A stretch of DNA of 36,078 nt from a virus: positions 1 through 36,078 of IMG/VR virus record IMGVR_UViG_3300037585_003754. One strand, 5' to 3'. The position numbers were made by a program, and so were the translations under genes. Below the pieces are notes generated by a model. It made no database searches and had not been told where the DNA came from. It was given only the letters and a program-made list of their open reading frames with translations. Within the stretch, counting starts at the first letter, position 1; every line of letters begins with the position of its first letter. Shown piece by piece: positions 27,081 to 33,839 of the stretch.

Positions 27081-27473
27081 ATGATACATCCAGTAAAAAT
27101 ATACGATAAAGACGGTAATTTAAAAAGAGAGGTTTCGTCTGAGACGCTAGCGAAAAGGAGCGTGAAGACTTTAAACGACATTCATAACCCTAATCGTCGC
27201 TTTGGTGTTTCTCGGGCGGCTTTTAAGGTTTTTACCTGTAAAAATTGCGGGGTTAAGATTAGGTCTAGGAAGGAAAAGGCTGAGTTTTGTAGCACTTATT
27301 GTAGTGGATATTGGACTAAGACGGTTGCTACTGGCCATGGGTCTGCTTTTAGGTTTGGTGGTCTGGATGCGTACCCAGAGGCTAAGGCTGAATTGGCTCT
27401 CAGGATCAATGCTAAGGCTATTTATGATCGAGAGGGGTATCAGCCTATAAAAAGGGGGAGGAATGGAATATAA
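27081..27473 (+). CDS. zinc-finger-containing hypothetical protein
   Basis: A 130-aa protein with GAGGAG just before ATG. A zinc-ribbon-like set C53-x2-C56 ... C70-x3-C74 (CKNCGVKI, then FCSTYC) sits mid-protein. The C-terminal region is helical (PEAKAELALRINAKAIYDRE) and ends in a basic tail. It is not an HNH nuclease by eye, because the expected histidines are missing. It lies beside a replication-initiator-like gene, so DNA binding is a reasonable guess. Confidence 0.75.
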   Translation: MIHPVKIYDKDGNLKREVSSETLAKRSVKTLNDIHNPNRRFGVSRAAFKVFTCKNCGVKIRSRKEKAEFCSTYCSGYWTKTVATGHGSAFRFGGLDAYPEAKAELALRINAKAIYDREGYQPIKRGRNGI

Positions 27474-28023
27474 GGTAACTGAGAGGGGGATAAAGTGTGG
27501 TGTGGTTGAAGAGTTGGATAGATTAGAGCGGTATGGGCTCATCGAGAAGAATGTTACACGTGAAACAAAGCCTGTAAAGACTAAAAATCCTGATATTAAG
27601 GTGGCTCTTGACTATTATCATGATCAATTTTATTCTAAATTCAAAGAAAAGCCTGATATAAAAGGCGCTAAAGATGCCTCTATTGTATCTCGGGTGGTGA
27701 ACAAATATGGAATTGAGAAGTATAAGCATATGATTAATATATTCTTAATGTCCGAGGATGATTTCATATCCAAGTCGGGTCGGACCTTGGGGGTTTTTAG
27801 TTCCGTGATTAACAAATTACTGCTCAATGAGACTCCGAGAACTAAGACGGGGAAAGCTTTACGGGCAATAGCTGATTGGCGTAGTGAGCAGTCTAACGGG
27901 AATGGCGCTAATTTAATTGATGTTGAGCCTGTTTCACAGGAAATGGCTGATCCAAAAGAGGTTCAACAGTATTTGTCTAATTTTGGTGATAATTTTGGAG
28001 ACTCCCACACGTGGGGCGATTGA
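27463..28023 (+). CDS. phage replication-initiator-like protein (C-terminal replisome-organiser domain)
   Basis: A 186-aa protein that overlaps the previous gene by 11 bases; the SD GGGGGAGG is strong. Residues about 45-125 show a pattern often seen in phage replication proteins of the O/DnaD-like type: ALDYYHDQFYSKFKEKPDIK, then VVNKYGIEKYKHMI, DDFISKSGRTLGVFSSVINK. No primase or helicase motif is present. If correct, it would bind the phage origin and hand over host helicase. This is assigned from pattern memory, not a search. Confidence 0.65.
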   Translation: MEYKVTERGIKCGVVEELDRLERYGLIEKNVTRETKPVKTKNPDIKVALDYYHDQFYSKFKEKPDIKGAKDASIVSRVVNKYGIEKYKHMINIFLMSEDDFISKSGRTLGVFSSVINKLLLNETPRTKTGKALRAIADWRSEQSNGNGANLIDVEPVSQEMADPKEVQQYLSNFGDNFGDSHTWGD

Positions 28024-28034
28024 GGTAAATAAAT

Positions 28035-28439
28035 ATGTCTGAACATGATGATCAAGTTTGTTTGTTTGACTGGGCGAGATTGTACGCAAGGGAAGAGCCA
28101 CGTTTGAATTTGATGTTTGCTATTCCTAATCAGGGTGGCAAGGGTACTGGAGCTATTAAGCGTGGCAAGAAGATGGTAAAAGAGGGATTAAAAAAGGGGG
28201 TTCCAGATATATTCCTTCCTGTTGTGACGGAAGAATTTGGGGGGTTATTTATAGAAATGAAGTCCAAGGGGGGTAAGCTGTCGGTTGAGCAGACAGCTTA
28301 TTTGAATGATCTTAATAAGGCTGGGTATTTGTGCGGTGTATGCTACTCGTTTGAGCAGGCGAAGGCTTTGATTATGGATTATTTAAATAGTGAGCTTGAT
28401 TTAAGTAATCCAGATGATGTTCAGTTTAATTATATGTGA
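28035..28439 (+). CDS. VRR-NUC domain nuclease
   Basis: A 134-aa protein covering one complete VRR-NUC fold of the PD-(D/E)xK superfamily. It has an N-terminal E3..Q7..L..W pattern, GVPD (55-58), FIEMK (73-76: catalytic E74, K76) and the following LSVEQ (82-86). VRR-NUC enzymes cut structured DNA such as Holliday junctions or flaps; in phages they usually accompany recombination genes, as here. It is the last + strand gene, ending 8 bases before the convergent - strand gene. Confidence 0.9.
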   Translation: MSEHDDQVCLFDWARLYAREEPRLNLMFAIPNQGGKGTGAIKRGKKMVKEGLKKGVPDIFLPVVTEEFGGLFIEMKSKGGKLSVEQTAYLNDLNKAGYLCGVCYSFEQAKALIMDYLNSELDLSNPDDVQFNYM

Positions 28440-28447
28440 TTATGGTG

Positions 28448-28768
28448 TCAAGATGCGTTTGATTCTGGGGGTAGTGATCTGTTTTTTTGCCAATCTTGCA
28501 TTTGCAGCCTGTGTTTTCGTGCTTGCTCTTCTTTCCATTTAGCGGTTTTTAGTTCTTTGAGCTTGGCTCTGATGGTTGCTGGCACGTTGTCAGTTGGCCA
28601 CCATTTTTCCTTTTCTTTGCATATTTCAATTATAGATTCTACGAATAATGCTTCGTCCAGGTCTTTCAATAATTGCCACCATGCTTCAATCTGATGTTTT
28701 TCCTCTATTTTCAGTCCGCATGAGGACAATATTGCCAGCCCTACTTTAAATGTCTTTTCTGTCAGCAT
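28448..28768 (-). CDS. helicase-loader-like hypothetical protein
   Basis: A 106-aa all-helical protein. The layout (an N-terminal helix, then ESIIEICKEKEKWWPTDNVP followed by ATIRAKLKEL) resembles small phage proteins such as G39P/G40P-loader types, in which a W/P-rich turn precedes an 'xPtxxeir' helix. That is a weak resemblance only. Its start overlaps the 56-aa gene before it by 23 bases and it has little SD. It is the distal gene of the leftward operon. Confidence 0.6.
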   Translation of the reverse strand: MLTEKTFKVGLAILSSCGLKIEEKHQIEAWWQLLKDLDEALFVESIIEICKEKEKWWPTDNVPATIRAKLKELKTAKWKEEQARKHRLQMQDWQKNRSLPPESNAS

Positions 28769-28916
28769 TTTCTTTTGGCTCTACTTTGTATGGATCAGGG
28801 AAAACGTGTTGTTCGAATTTCCTAGAATCAAAATTAGAGTAGTTCTTTTTAAGGTCTGTTATTAGCTTTTTAATTACATTGGCTATGACCTTAAAGTCCT
28901 TCCTGGTCATTGACAT
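28746..28916 (-). CDS. 56-aa small phage protein
   Basis: The reading frame starts at ATG 28916 with AAGGAG 4 bases upstream. MSMTRKDFKVIANVIKKLI, then SNFDSRKFEQHVF, follows the well-known layout of tiny phage proteins (an S/T-R-K-D/H-F-x-x-I-A start and an N-x-x-F-D-x-x-R/K-F end), usually of unknown role. The start overlaps the end of the preceding gene and the end overlaps the next, as in a compact operon. Confidence 0.78.
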   Translation of the reverse strand: MSMTRKDFKVIANVIKKLITDLKKNYSNFDSRKFEQHVFPDPYKVEPKENADRKDI

Positions 28917-29095
28917 AATTCTCCTTTCTTTTTTAGTAATATTTCGTTCATATGATCAAGCAGCATTTGCGTTTCTTCTTTCGATCTTGATTTGGCTCTA
29001 CAGCTTAGAATTATTTTATTTCCATAATATATATTCCAGTATGTAGACCTATCTTCTCCTTTCCCGTCATGGTGGATGTAATAGAATTTACTCAT
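28907..29095 (-). CDS. 62-aa hypothetical protein
   Basis: Starts MSKFYYIHHDGKGEDRSTYW with AAAGGA upstream. It looks like an N-terminal beta hairpin (YWNIYYGNKIILSCRAK) followed by one helix (SKEETQMLLDHMNEILLKK). No family is recognised. Confidence 0.72.
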   Translation of the reverse strand: MSKFYYIHHDGKGEDRSTYWNIYYGNKIILSCRAKSRSKEETQMLLDHMNEILLKKKGELCQ

Positions 29096-29105
29096 TTTTC
29101 CTTTC

Positions 29106-29145
29106 TTTAAAGCGTCAAGGGGGCAAGCCCCCTATCAACTTTAAA
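29106..29145 (-). other. strong intercistronic hairpin
   Basis: AGGGGGC (29118-29124), AA, GCCCCCT (29127-29133), enclosed by TTTAAAG (29106-29112) and CTTTAAA (29139-29145). It lies between two - strand genes. No T run follows on either strand, so a classical terminator is unlikely; RNA processing, stability or pausing is more plausible. Confidence 0.7.
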
Positions 29146-29148
29146 CGG

Positions 29149-29373
29149 TTAGGATTTTGTCAGGACAAAATCTTTGCGTTTAATAACCGGATGAGATGGT
29201 GAAAAAGCAATCACCTCTCCGTTTGTTAGGCGGCAGGCTGTGGAGCCTGAGCCGTTTTGCTTTACGAAGGTGCGTGTGCATCCATCGTAATCTGATTGAA
29301 ACACGTTTCCGGGCTTCAAGTCAGCGAATGTACCTTCCTTTACAGAAGGTTTAGCGTTGAGACGAATCTTCAT
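29149..29373 (-). CDS. 74-aa hypothetical protein
   Basis: Starts MKIRLNAKPSVKEGTFADLK with AAAGGAG upstream. It has a beta-rich pattern with a compact barrel feel (GNVFQSDYDGCTRTFVKQNG, TACRLTNGEVIAFSPSHPVI). Its neighbour upstream in the operon is the glutamine amidotransferase. No known family is seen. Confidence 0.72.
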   Translation of the reverse strand: MKIRLNAKPSVKEGTFADLKPGNVFQSDYDGCTRTFVKQNGSGSTACRLTNGEVIAFSPSHPVIKRKDFVLTKS

Positions 29374-29420
29374 GGAGACTCCTTTCTCAAAGGGTTAATA
29401 ATAAGACATAGATCCTGATT

Positions 29421-30116
29421 CTATGCCCCTTTTACGCCATCACGAATGTTTTGGCGTGACCACATTTTGTATTGCTTGTCTCTGCTGGAATAATATCCAG
29501 TCCCATATCCCATGTAGTAGTCATCAATGTCATCCCAATAGTATGCTTTCCTGGTTTGAACATGGTTGAGATTGGAATACCAAATGTCTTCGTGTTTTTG
29601 CCAGCTTCCATACAGGTTTACTTCTCCTGTGTTTTCCATTATGGCTATTTTTTCGTTTATGAATCTGAGAAAGCCTTTTTTGGTTTTATATGCCATGTAG
29701 GCTAGAGCTCTGCTGTCAGACCAATCTTCTTGGAGTGGTCCTTCAGGGAAGTCAGCTTCTCCTGAAAACGGCATGATGCTTTGTTTCCAATCTGACCATG
29801 TTCCGTTGTGAAATAAGACGGGATTTTTTGTCTTATCTTTTATAGTCAGGGCGACTTTTTTATCCATTGGGAAGGGGTGTGTGAGCTTTGGGCATACTTC
29901 TCCTACGCTTGCTATTCTAAAATGAATTATGTAGGGGAGAGTAGGCTTTTCTTTCTCTATGATTTCCATGACTTTAGCTGCGTCTATTGCTTTTTCGTAT
30001 GATATTTCTCCGTTTTTATACCATGCGATTCCCGCTCCATGCGGGTTTGTGTTTTCTGCTGGTGCTAATTCCGCAGCTGTGGGGTGTTCTTTTGTTGGGA
30101 CTAGTATTACGCACAT
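29421..30116 (-). CDS. class II glutamine amidotransferase (Ntn hydrolase)
   Basis: A 231-aa protein. The second codon is TGC, so removal of Met exposes the catalytic Cys (MCVILV). Further class II landmarks are NPHGAGIAWYKNGEI, IIHFRIASVGEVC followed by LTHPFP, and LFHNGTWSDW; these give the Arg and Asn-Gly that hold glutamine and the oxyanion. It would hydrolyse glutamine to supply ammonia. It lies two genes downstream of the amidoligase in one tight operon. GGAGG precedes ATG 30116. No synthetase domain is fused, so it must serve another protein. Confidence 0.85.
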   Translation of the reverse strand: MCVILVPTKEHPTAAELAPAENTNPHGAGIAWYKNGEISYEKAIDAAKVMEIIEKEKPTLPYIIHFRIASVGEVCPKLTHPFPMDKKVALTIKDKTKNPVLFHNGTWSDWKQSIMPFSGEADFPEGPLQEDWSDSRALAYMAYKTKKGFLRFINEKIAIMENTGEVNLYGSWQKHEDIWYSNLNHVQTRKAYYWDDIDDYYMGYGTGYYSSRDKQYKMWSRQNIRDGVKGA

Positions 30117-30332
30117 CTAATTTTCCTCCTTTGGCATTATCATTATTTCCTCGTTTAATCTTGCTGTTTCTTGCTCAACGATGCTTATGAGTTCGTGTTG
30201 GATTAGCATTTCTTTGAACTCTTTTGCATCCTTTTTGGTCTTGAATGTTTTTGGTTCTCTTTCTTCGTCGCTTATAAATGACAAGTGTTCGCATTCTTCT
30301 TCTTTGCAATTTCTTGCCAAAACGTATTTCAT
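30117..30332 (-). CDS. 71-aa hypothetical between amidoligase and GATase
   Basis: Starts MKYVLARNCKEEECEHLSFI, with a charged helix (TKKDAKEFKEMLIQHELISI) and an acidic tail ending MPKEEN. Its SD (GAGGAGGAA) is built from codons of the amidoligase's EEE tail, so expression is tied to that gene. It could be a substrate peptide, an adaptor or an unrelated small protein; nothing is recognised. The short Cys-x4-Cys (C9, C14) may be redox or metal related. Confidence 0.75.
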   Translation of the reverse strand: MKYVLARNCKEEECEHLSFISDEEREPKTFKTKKDAKEFKEMLIQHELISIVEQETARLNEEIMIMPKEEN

Positions 30333-30333
30333 A

Positions 30334-31383
30334 TTATTCCTCCTCGTAGATTTGGTGTGAGTATTCGCTGTTGTGGCGTTCTTCCAGTACCCGTCTTGAT
30401 ACGGTATGGATTTTTGTTGCTGGTTTTATGTTTTCTGGAATTAAGTAGGTTTGCTCTGGATGGCAGACATATTCTTCCAGTGGAATGTTATTGCCTGTAA
30501 GTTTTAATCCTTTGGCGCTTACCCATCCCATATGGTCATACAGTTTTGCGTGTGATTCGCCTTTGTATTGGATAGCTTGTTCTGGTGTGATTATTTCTTC
30601 GTAAATTTCTTGTTTTTTGCTGGTCATTTGCACTTCTGTTTCGTCTTCCCAGGCATCTTTTAATTCTTCTGTTTCGTTTTCTAAATAGTTTTCGACTGTT
30701 CTTAATGTTTCAAAGATGGCGCTTTTTATTAAATTAATATCTGGCGGGCTGGTGAAATCTTTCCAGCTTGTTTTGTTTTCTGGATTGGTGTGAAAGGCTG
30801 GGAGTAGTCTGAATTCCATGGTGTTCCAAAGGCCGTAGCAGTAGTTGATATGTGTATATCTATCTCCGCCTCTTCCTTCCACGTGCATTTGATCTTCTGC
30901 TCTGAATTCTGCTTTGCAGTAACTATTTTTACCGTTTAATCTTTCCCAGAATAGATGATTTTTGGGCAGGCCCATTTTATTGCCCCACTTGCCCATTTTC
31001 TTAATGTAGTAGTTGTAGTATTTTGGTGTTGCGAGTTTGATGTAGTTGTTTATATGTTTTACTGATACATGGACATGGATTCCACAAGTGGAGTTTGCAA
31101 GGTCTGGTGCAGCCTTGTTGATCCATGACTCTATGTGCCTTATTTGAAGAGGTTTGCTGGCGATTTCTCCTTTCCAGGTTGCTCTGTTGTCTGGTATAGC
31201 CACAGATCCGTCGTATTTAAGGTTTAACGGTTGTTTCAGTCTCTTGATGACGGCATTTTCGTTTCCTTCCGGGTGCGCTGGTAAGCCAGTTTCAGCACTT
31301 TTATATTTTGACCATGCTCCTTCGAATTCAATTCCTACGGCTCTTATGTGTTTTTGCTTAGGAATTATTTTTTGCTGTTTCAT
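30334..31383 (-). CDS. glutamine-synthetase-like amidoligase (Amidoligase_2 type)
   Basis: A 349-aa protein. ATG 31383 is chosen over TTG 31386, with GGAGG 6 bases upstream. Family motifs run in order: VGIEFEGAW (about 16-24), YDGSVAIP (57-64), WKGEIASKPL, TCGIHVHVS (about 99-107), KAEFRAEDQM, RYTHINYCYGLW and NTMEFRLLPAF. These match the acidic, Arg and His positions of the GS-fold amidoligases, which join an amine or ammonia to a carboxylate using ATP. The neighbouring class II GATase is the expected ammonia source. The last about 120 residues (from VQMTSKKQEI) are not recognised. The substrate is unknown. Confidence 0.85.
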   Translation of the reverse strand: MKQQKIIPKQKHIRAVGIEFEGAWSKYKSAETGLPAHPEGNENAVIKRLKQPLNLKYDGSVAIPDNRATWKGEIASKPLQIRHIESWINKAAPDLANSTCGIHVHVSVKHINNYIKLATPKYYNYYIKKMGKWGNKMGLPKNHLFWERLNGKNSYCKAEFRAEDQMHVEGRGGDRYTHINYCYGLWNTMEFRLLPAFHTNPENKTSWKDFTSPPDINLIKSAIFETLRTVENYLENETEELKDAWEDETEVQMTSKKQEIYEEIITPEQAIQYKGESHAKLYDHMGWVSAKGLKLTGNNIPLEEYVCHPEQTYLIPENIKPATKIHTVSRRVLEERHNSEYSHQIYEEE

Positions 31384-32251
31384 CAAATTCCTCCATTGAA
31401 ATGATCATTGACTTGTCATAAGGCATGATGTTTTCTGAATAAATTTTATAAAATAGTTCTTTCAATCTCATCATGTAGTCATCTAGTGTTTTGCTTGGGA
31501 ACAGCCCGTCTATGCTTACTATGATGGGCTTGTTTGGGTTCATATACATATAGTCTAGGTCGTTTTTGAAGATTTCATTTGCAGGGGTTTTTGCTTTTGG
31601 CAGGCCTTTTTCGTCTACTGGGTAGTCGTTTACTGCGCATAGAAATCCAATGTTTGGTTTCCCGTTTTGGTTGACAAGTTTTCTTCCGCCGTATTCGAAA
31701 TAACAGAGATTTCTATAATCGTCATGTAGGTAATAATTATGATATGATCTTTGGGGATGGGCTTCAGGGATTGCTGCTGATTTCCACTTATAATCTTGTT
31801 TTTGTGCGGAATATCCTTTGTCGAACCAGTTATCTCTGAAGTATGTCTGTAGTATAGGGCTTTCGAATAGGATTTGTATTCCAGCGTTCATGCGTTGTAT
31901 TCGTATTTTATGAAGGACTCCCTTTTTCGGGGGGTCCTGTTTGACTATTACAATCTCTTTCTTGTTATCCATAAGCTGAACTCCTTTCCTTTCTGTTGGC
32001 ATGAGTGCTATTTTTTCTTTTCTTCTAATTCTGAATCTGCATCCTTTACAAACCTTAGTCCTGATTGTTTTAGGTGTTGGTCTAGTGCATCTCATTCCAC
32101 ATTCAATGCACGTTATCGGATGATCCTGGTAGTTGGTTGTTGATATTGGCTCTACTGCTGGTGGTGCTGGGGCTGGGTAATCTTCTGATATAGCCGTCCA
32201 ACTATTTACATCTAGTTGTTCAATATTTTCTCTTCCTTCTTCTATGGGCAT
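31358..32251 (-). CDS. 297-aa protein with N-terminal zinc site, upstream of amidoligase
   Basis: It has an acidic Pro-rich start, then CIECGMRC (residues 48-55) and CKGCRF (about 70), a four-Cys zinc ribbon. From about residue 94 a second unit begins (MDNKKEIVIVKQDPPKKG), with its own SD AAAGGAG upstream of an in-frame ATG (minus strand, near 31972), so two products are possible. The rest is unrecognised (YLHDDYRNLCYFEYGGRKLV, PNKPIIVSIDGLFPSKTL). It overlaps the amidoligase gene by 26 bases, suggesting a shared task. Confidence 0.75.
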   Translation of the reverse strand: MPIEEGRENIEQLDVNSWTAISEDYPAPAPPAVEPISTTNYQDHPITCIECGMRCTRPTPKTIRTKVCKGCRFRIRRKEKIALMPTERKGVQLMDNKKEIVIVKQDPPKKGVLHKIRIQRMNAGIQILFESPILQTYFRDNWFDKGYSAQKQDYKWKSAAIPEAHPQRSYHNYYLHDDYRNLCYFEYGGRKLVNQNGKPNIGFLCAVNDYPVDEKGLPKAKTPANEIFKNDLDYMYMNPNKPIIVSIDGLFPSKTLDDYMMRLKELFYKIYSENIMPYDKSMIISMEEFDETAKNNS

Positions 32252-32487
32252 TATTTTCCTCCTGACGCGCTTTTTTCTATTGCGAGTATTATGTCAATCG
32301 CTTTTTTGTAGAGTTTGATGTTTGTTTCGGCTTGTTTAATTTTGTCCTGGTATTTGTTGATCTCAGCGTTTTTTGTTTTTGCTTTTCTAGCTTTTTCTTT
32401 CTTTTCTTTTAGATATTGTTTCCTTCGTTTCTTAAATTTTGCTCGTTCTTCTTCGTGTTTGCTGTTCTTAAGGTCTTTTCTTGGCAT
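32251..32487 (-). CDS. 78-aa lysine-rich coiled-coil protein
   Basis: Starts MPRKDLKNSKHEEERAKFKK and continues as a charged helix, then a more regular coiled coil (QDKIKQAETNIKLYKKAIDI). It overlaps the preceding zinc protein by 79 bases in another frame, which is long for this phage, so either this start or the neighbour's end might be misjudged. The SD is moderate (GAGAAGG). Confidence 0.6.
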   Translation of the reverse strand: MPRKDLKNSKHEEERAKFKKRRKQYLKEKKEKARKAKTKNAEINKYQDKIKQAETNIKLYKKAIDIILAIEKSASGGK

Positions 32488-32756
32488 GTGTATACCTTCT
32501 CACCTTTCTCGTTAAAGGATATAAAATGGGTTATGTATCTTTCTCTGAACACGTGTGTATATTTCTGCCCGCACTTCTCGCAATTTGTATAGAATTTTAC
32601 TTCGTTTTTATTAGGTCGTTCGAAGTGTTCCCAGTATTCATCTATTGCGTTTTGACTTAGGCAGTTTGGGCATATTTTTTCATCGAATTTTTTAATTTCG
32701 TTTTCAGTAAGACTAACTTCTATTGTTTTTAATACGCTGTTTGAATTTCCGGACAT
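32409..32756 (-). CDS. zinc-ribbon hypothetical protein
   Basis: A 115-aa protein with AGGAG before ATG 32756. CPNCLSQN (residues 29-36) and CEKCGQKY (about 59-66) make a four-Cys zinc ribbon, flanked by beta strands (VKFYTN, THVFRERYITHFISF). This is typical of small nucleic-acid-linked phage proteins. The C-terminal 26 residues lie over the next gene's start. The role is unknown. Confidence 0.72.
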   Translation of the reverse strand: MSGNSNSVLKTIEVSLTENEIKKFDEKICPNCLSQNAIDEYWEHFERPNKNEVKFYTNCEKCGQKYTHVFRERYITHFISFNEKGEKVYTCQEKTLRTANTKKNEQNLRNEGNNI

Positions 32757-33193
32757 TCTTCTCCTTCTGTTGTTTGGGGTTTAATAGTGAGAAACGTGCG
32801 GAGTTCTTCTTTGGCTTGTTTCTTTTTCCCTTTTGGTTTTACTATTGTTGCTTTTTTCCCCTCTTCCTTTTCTTTTTCTTTTTCACTTGCTTCCAATGCT
32901 TCCTCCTCTTCTTCTTGTAGGTATTCGGCTCTTCTTTCAGCTTCATAATCTGCTATATCAACCAGTTCTTCTGCTGTTGCATTTCTTTTTTTGAGTTGGT
33001 AAAAAATTCTTGTTCTGTTTTTTGTTGCTGTGTCTACTTTAATTGCGTTTTTTTCTTCGTTTAGAATTGCGCATTCGCCTTCTGCCTGAATGTGTGTCCA
33101 GAATGGGCCGTCATACAATGACCAGACTGGATTCGATTCTATTCCGTCTGCGCTGGTTGTTCTTGTTACTTGCATTACGTCGTAAACTTTCAA
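32729..33193 (-). CDS. hypothetical protein with acidic/basic coiled-coil tail
   Basis: A 154-aa protein. I choose TTG 33193 because AGGAGG sits 7 bases upstream and the codon overlaps the previous stop (TTGA); an ATG at 33217 has no SD. The N-terminal half is a small beta domain (KVYDVMQVTRTTSADGIESN, YDGPFWTHIQAEGECAIL). The second half is Glu-rich then Lys-rich helix (EYLQEEEEEALEASEKEK, KPKGKKKQAKEEL). No family is recognised. Confidence 0.7.
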   Translation of the reverse strand: MKVYDVMQVTRTTSADGIESNPVWSLYDGPFWTHIQAEGECAILNEEKNAIKVDTATKNRTRIFYQLKKRNATAEELVDIADYEAERRAEYLQEEEEEALEASEKEKEKEEGKKATIVKPKGKKKQAKEELRTFLTIKPQTTEGEECPEIQTAY

Positions 33194-33402
33194 TTTAGTC
33201 CTCCTATGTTTTTCCAATATTCGTTAATTTGTGGCCCGTCTATTTCTTCGAGCCGTTTTTGCATTAAAAATGCTGCGATAATTATGAAGTCTGGCGGTTT
33301 GTCTTCATATCTGATATGGAGTAACGAGAGCGTTTTCCTAATAAAATCAGCTTCGTCGTCGTTTTTGATGTCCCATGGTATTGTGTTTTTATCTTCGCTC
33401 AT
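33190..33402 (-). CDS. 70-aa hypothetical protein
   Basis: Starts MSEDKNTIPWDIKNDDEADF with AAGGAG upstream. A mixed hydrophobic helix (PPDFIIIAAFLMQKRLEEID) is too interrupted for a secure membrane call. It is the first gene after the structured stretch at 33420-33650 when read leftward, so that stretch may act as its leader. Confidence 0.72.
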   Translation of the reverse strand: MSEDKNTIPWDIKNDDEADFIRKTLSLLHIRYEDKPPDFIIIAAFLMQKRLEEIDGPQINEYWKNIGGLN

Positions 33403-33734
33403 TTTTCTCCTTGGTTGAGGCGCACCTATACAACCGTGGGCAATTTGGAGAAACTTCTAAACCCACATCCGATTTATTGGCTGTATAGGCACGCTTTATT
33501 AATAAGGTCGGCTGTAAAGGGTCTTGGAACCCGCAGGTTTTGTAGAACGCTTTACAGCCTGGAAAGAGGTTGTTCGATTTATTGAGGGTGCGTGAGGTTT
33601 GGGCACTCCGCCTCGGATATTTAAAACTGTCAGATGGTAAACCCAAACATTCAGTTCCCGCGAGTCTGCGCTACTAGTCACGGCCTTCTCAATTGTCCTA
33701 ATACGCCTCTTTCTTATTCGGTTGGAGGTGATAC
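33403..33734. ncRNA. candidate structured RNA with several stems
   Basis: About 330 bases with no convincing gene but much self-complementarity. Stem A is 33425-33435 with 33479-33489 (10 of 11 pairs) around GTGGG/CCCAC (33436-33440, 33462-33466). Stem B is 33510-33519 with 33550-33559 (10 perfect pairs). Stem C is 33597-33603 with 33642-33648 (7 perfect). A closing helix at 33420-33427/33586-33593 would enclose stems A and B. A 10-base direct repeat (33470-33479, 33575-33584) follows in both halves. The neighbours are all on the - strand, so the RNA is more likely read leftward; a tRNA does not fit. Confidence 0.5.
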
Positions 33735-33827
33735 TTATGAATCAATCCAAGTCCATATGAGCATGAATCCAATCACAACTACCCAAGCTATTAATCCTAC
33801 GATCATTAAATCTTCAATTTCTGTCAT
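33735..33827 (-). CDS. 30-aa single-membrane-segment microprotein
   Basis: ATG 33827 follows a perfect ribosome site (TAAGGAGGT, 4 bases upstream). The product MTEIEDLMIVGLIAWVVVIG, then FMLIWTWIDS, is an acidic start and one membrane helix of about 22 residues. Such tiny phage membrane proteins can act as holin-like, antiholin or host-inhibitor peptides; nothing specific is recognised. It sits between two apparently non-coding, structure-rich stretches. Confidence 0.75.
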   Translation of the reverse strand: MTEIEDLMIVGLIAWVVVIGFMLIWTWIDS

Positions 33828-33839
33828 TTTTACCTCCTT

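Noticed and set aside
32723-32920. 65-aa Phe-rich + strand frame
   Set aside because: Antisense shadow of the Glu/Lys-rich coiled coil on the - strand.
33421-33491. tRNA-like fold from the long stem A
   Set aside because: The outer stem could mimic an acceptor stem, but there is no TΨC arm (GGTTCGA-type) and no proper anticodon arm on either strand.
33389-33646. 85-aa - strand frame across the structured stretch
   Set aside because: No SD, and it overlaps the 70-aa gene's start; the pairing pattern explains the sequence better.
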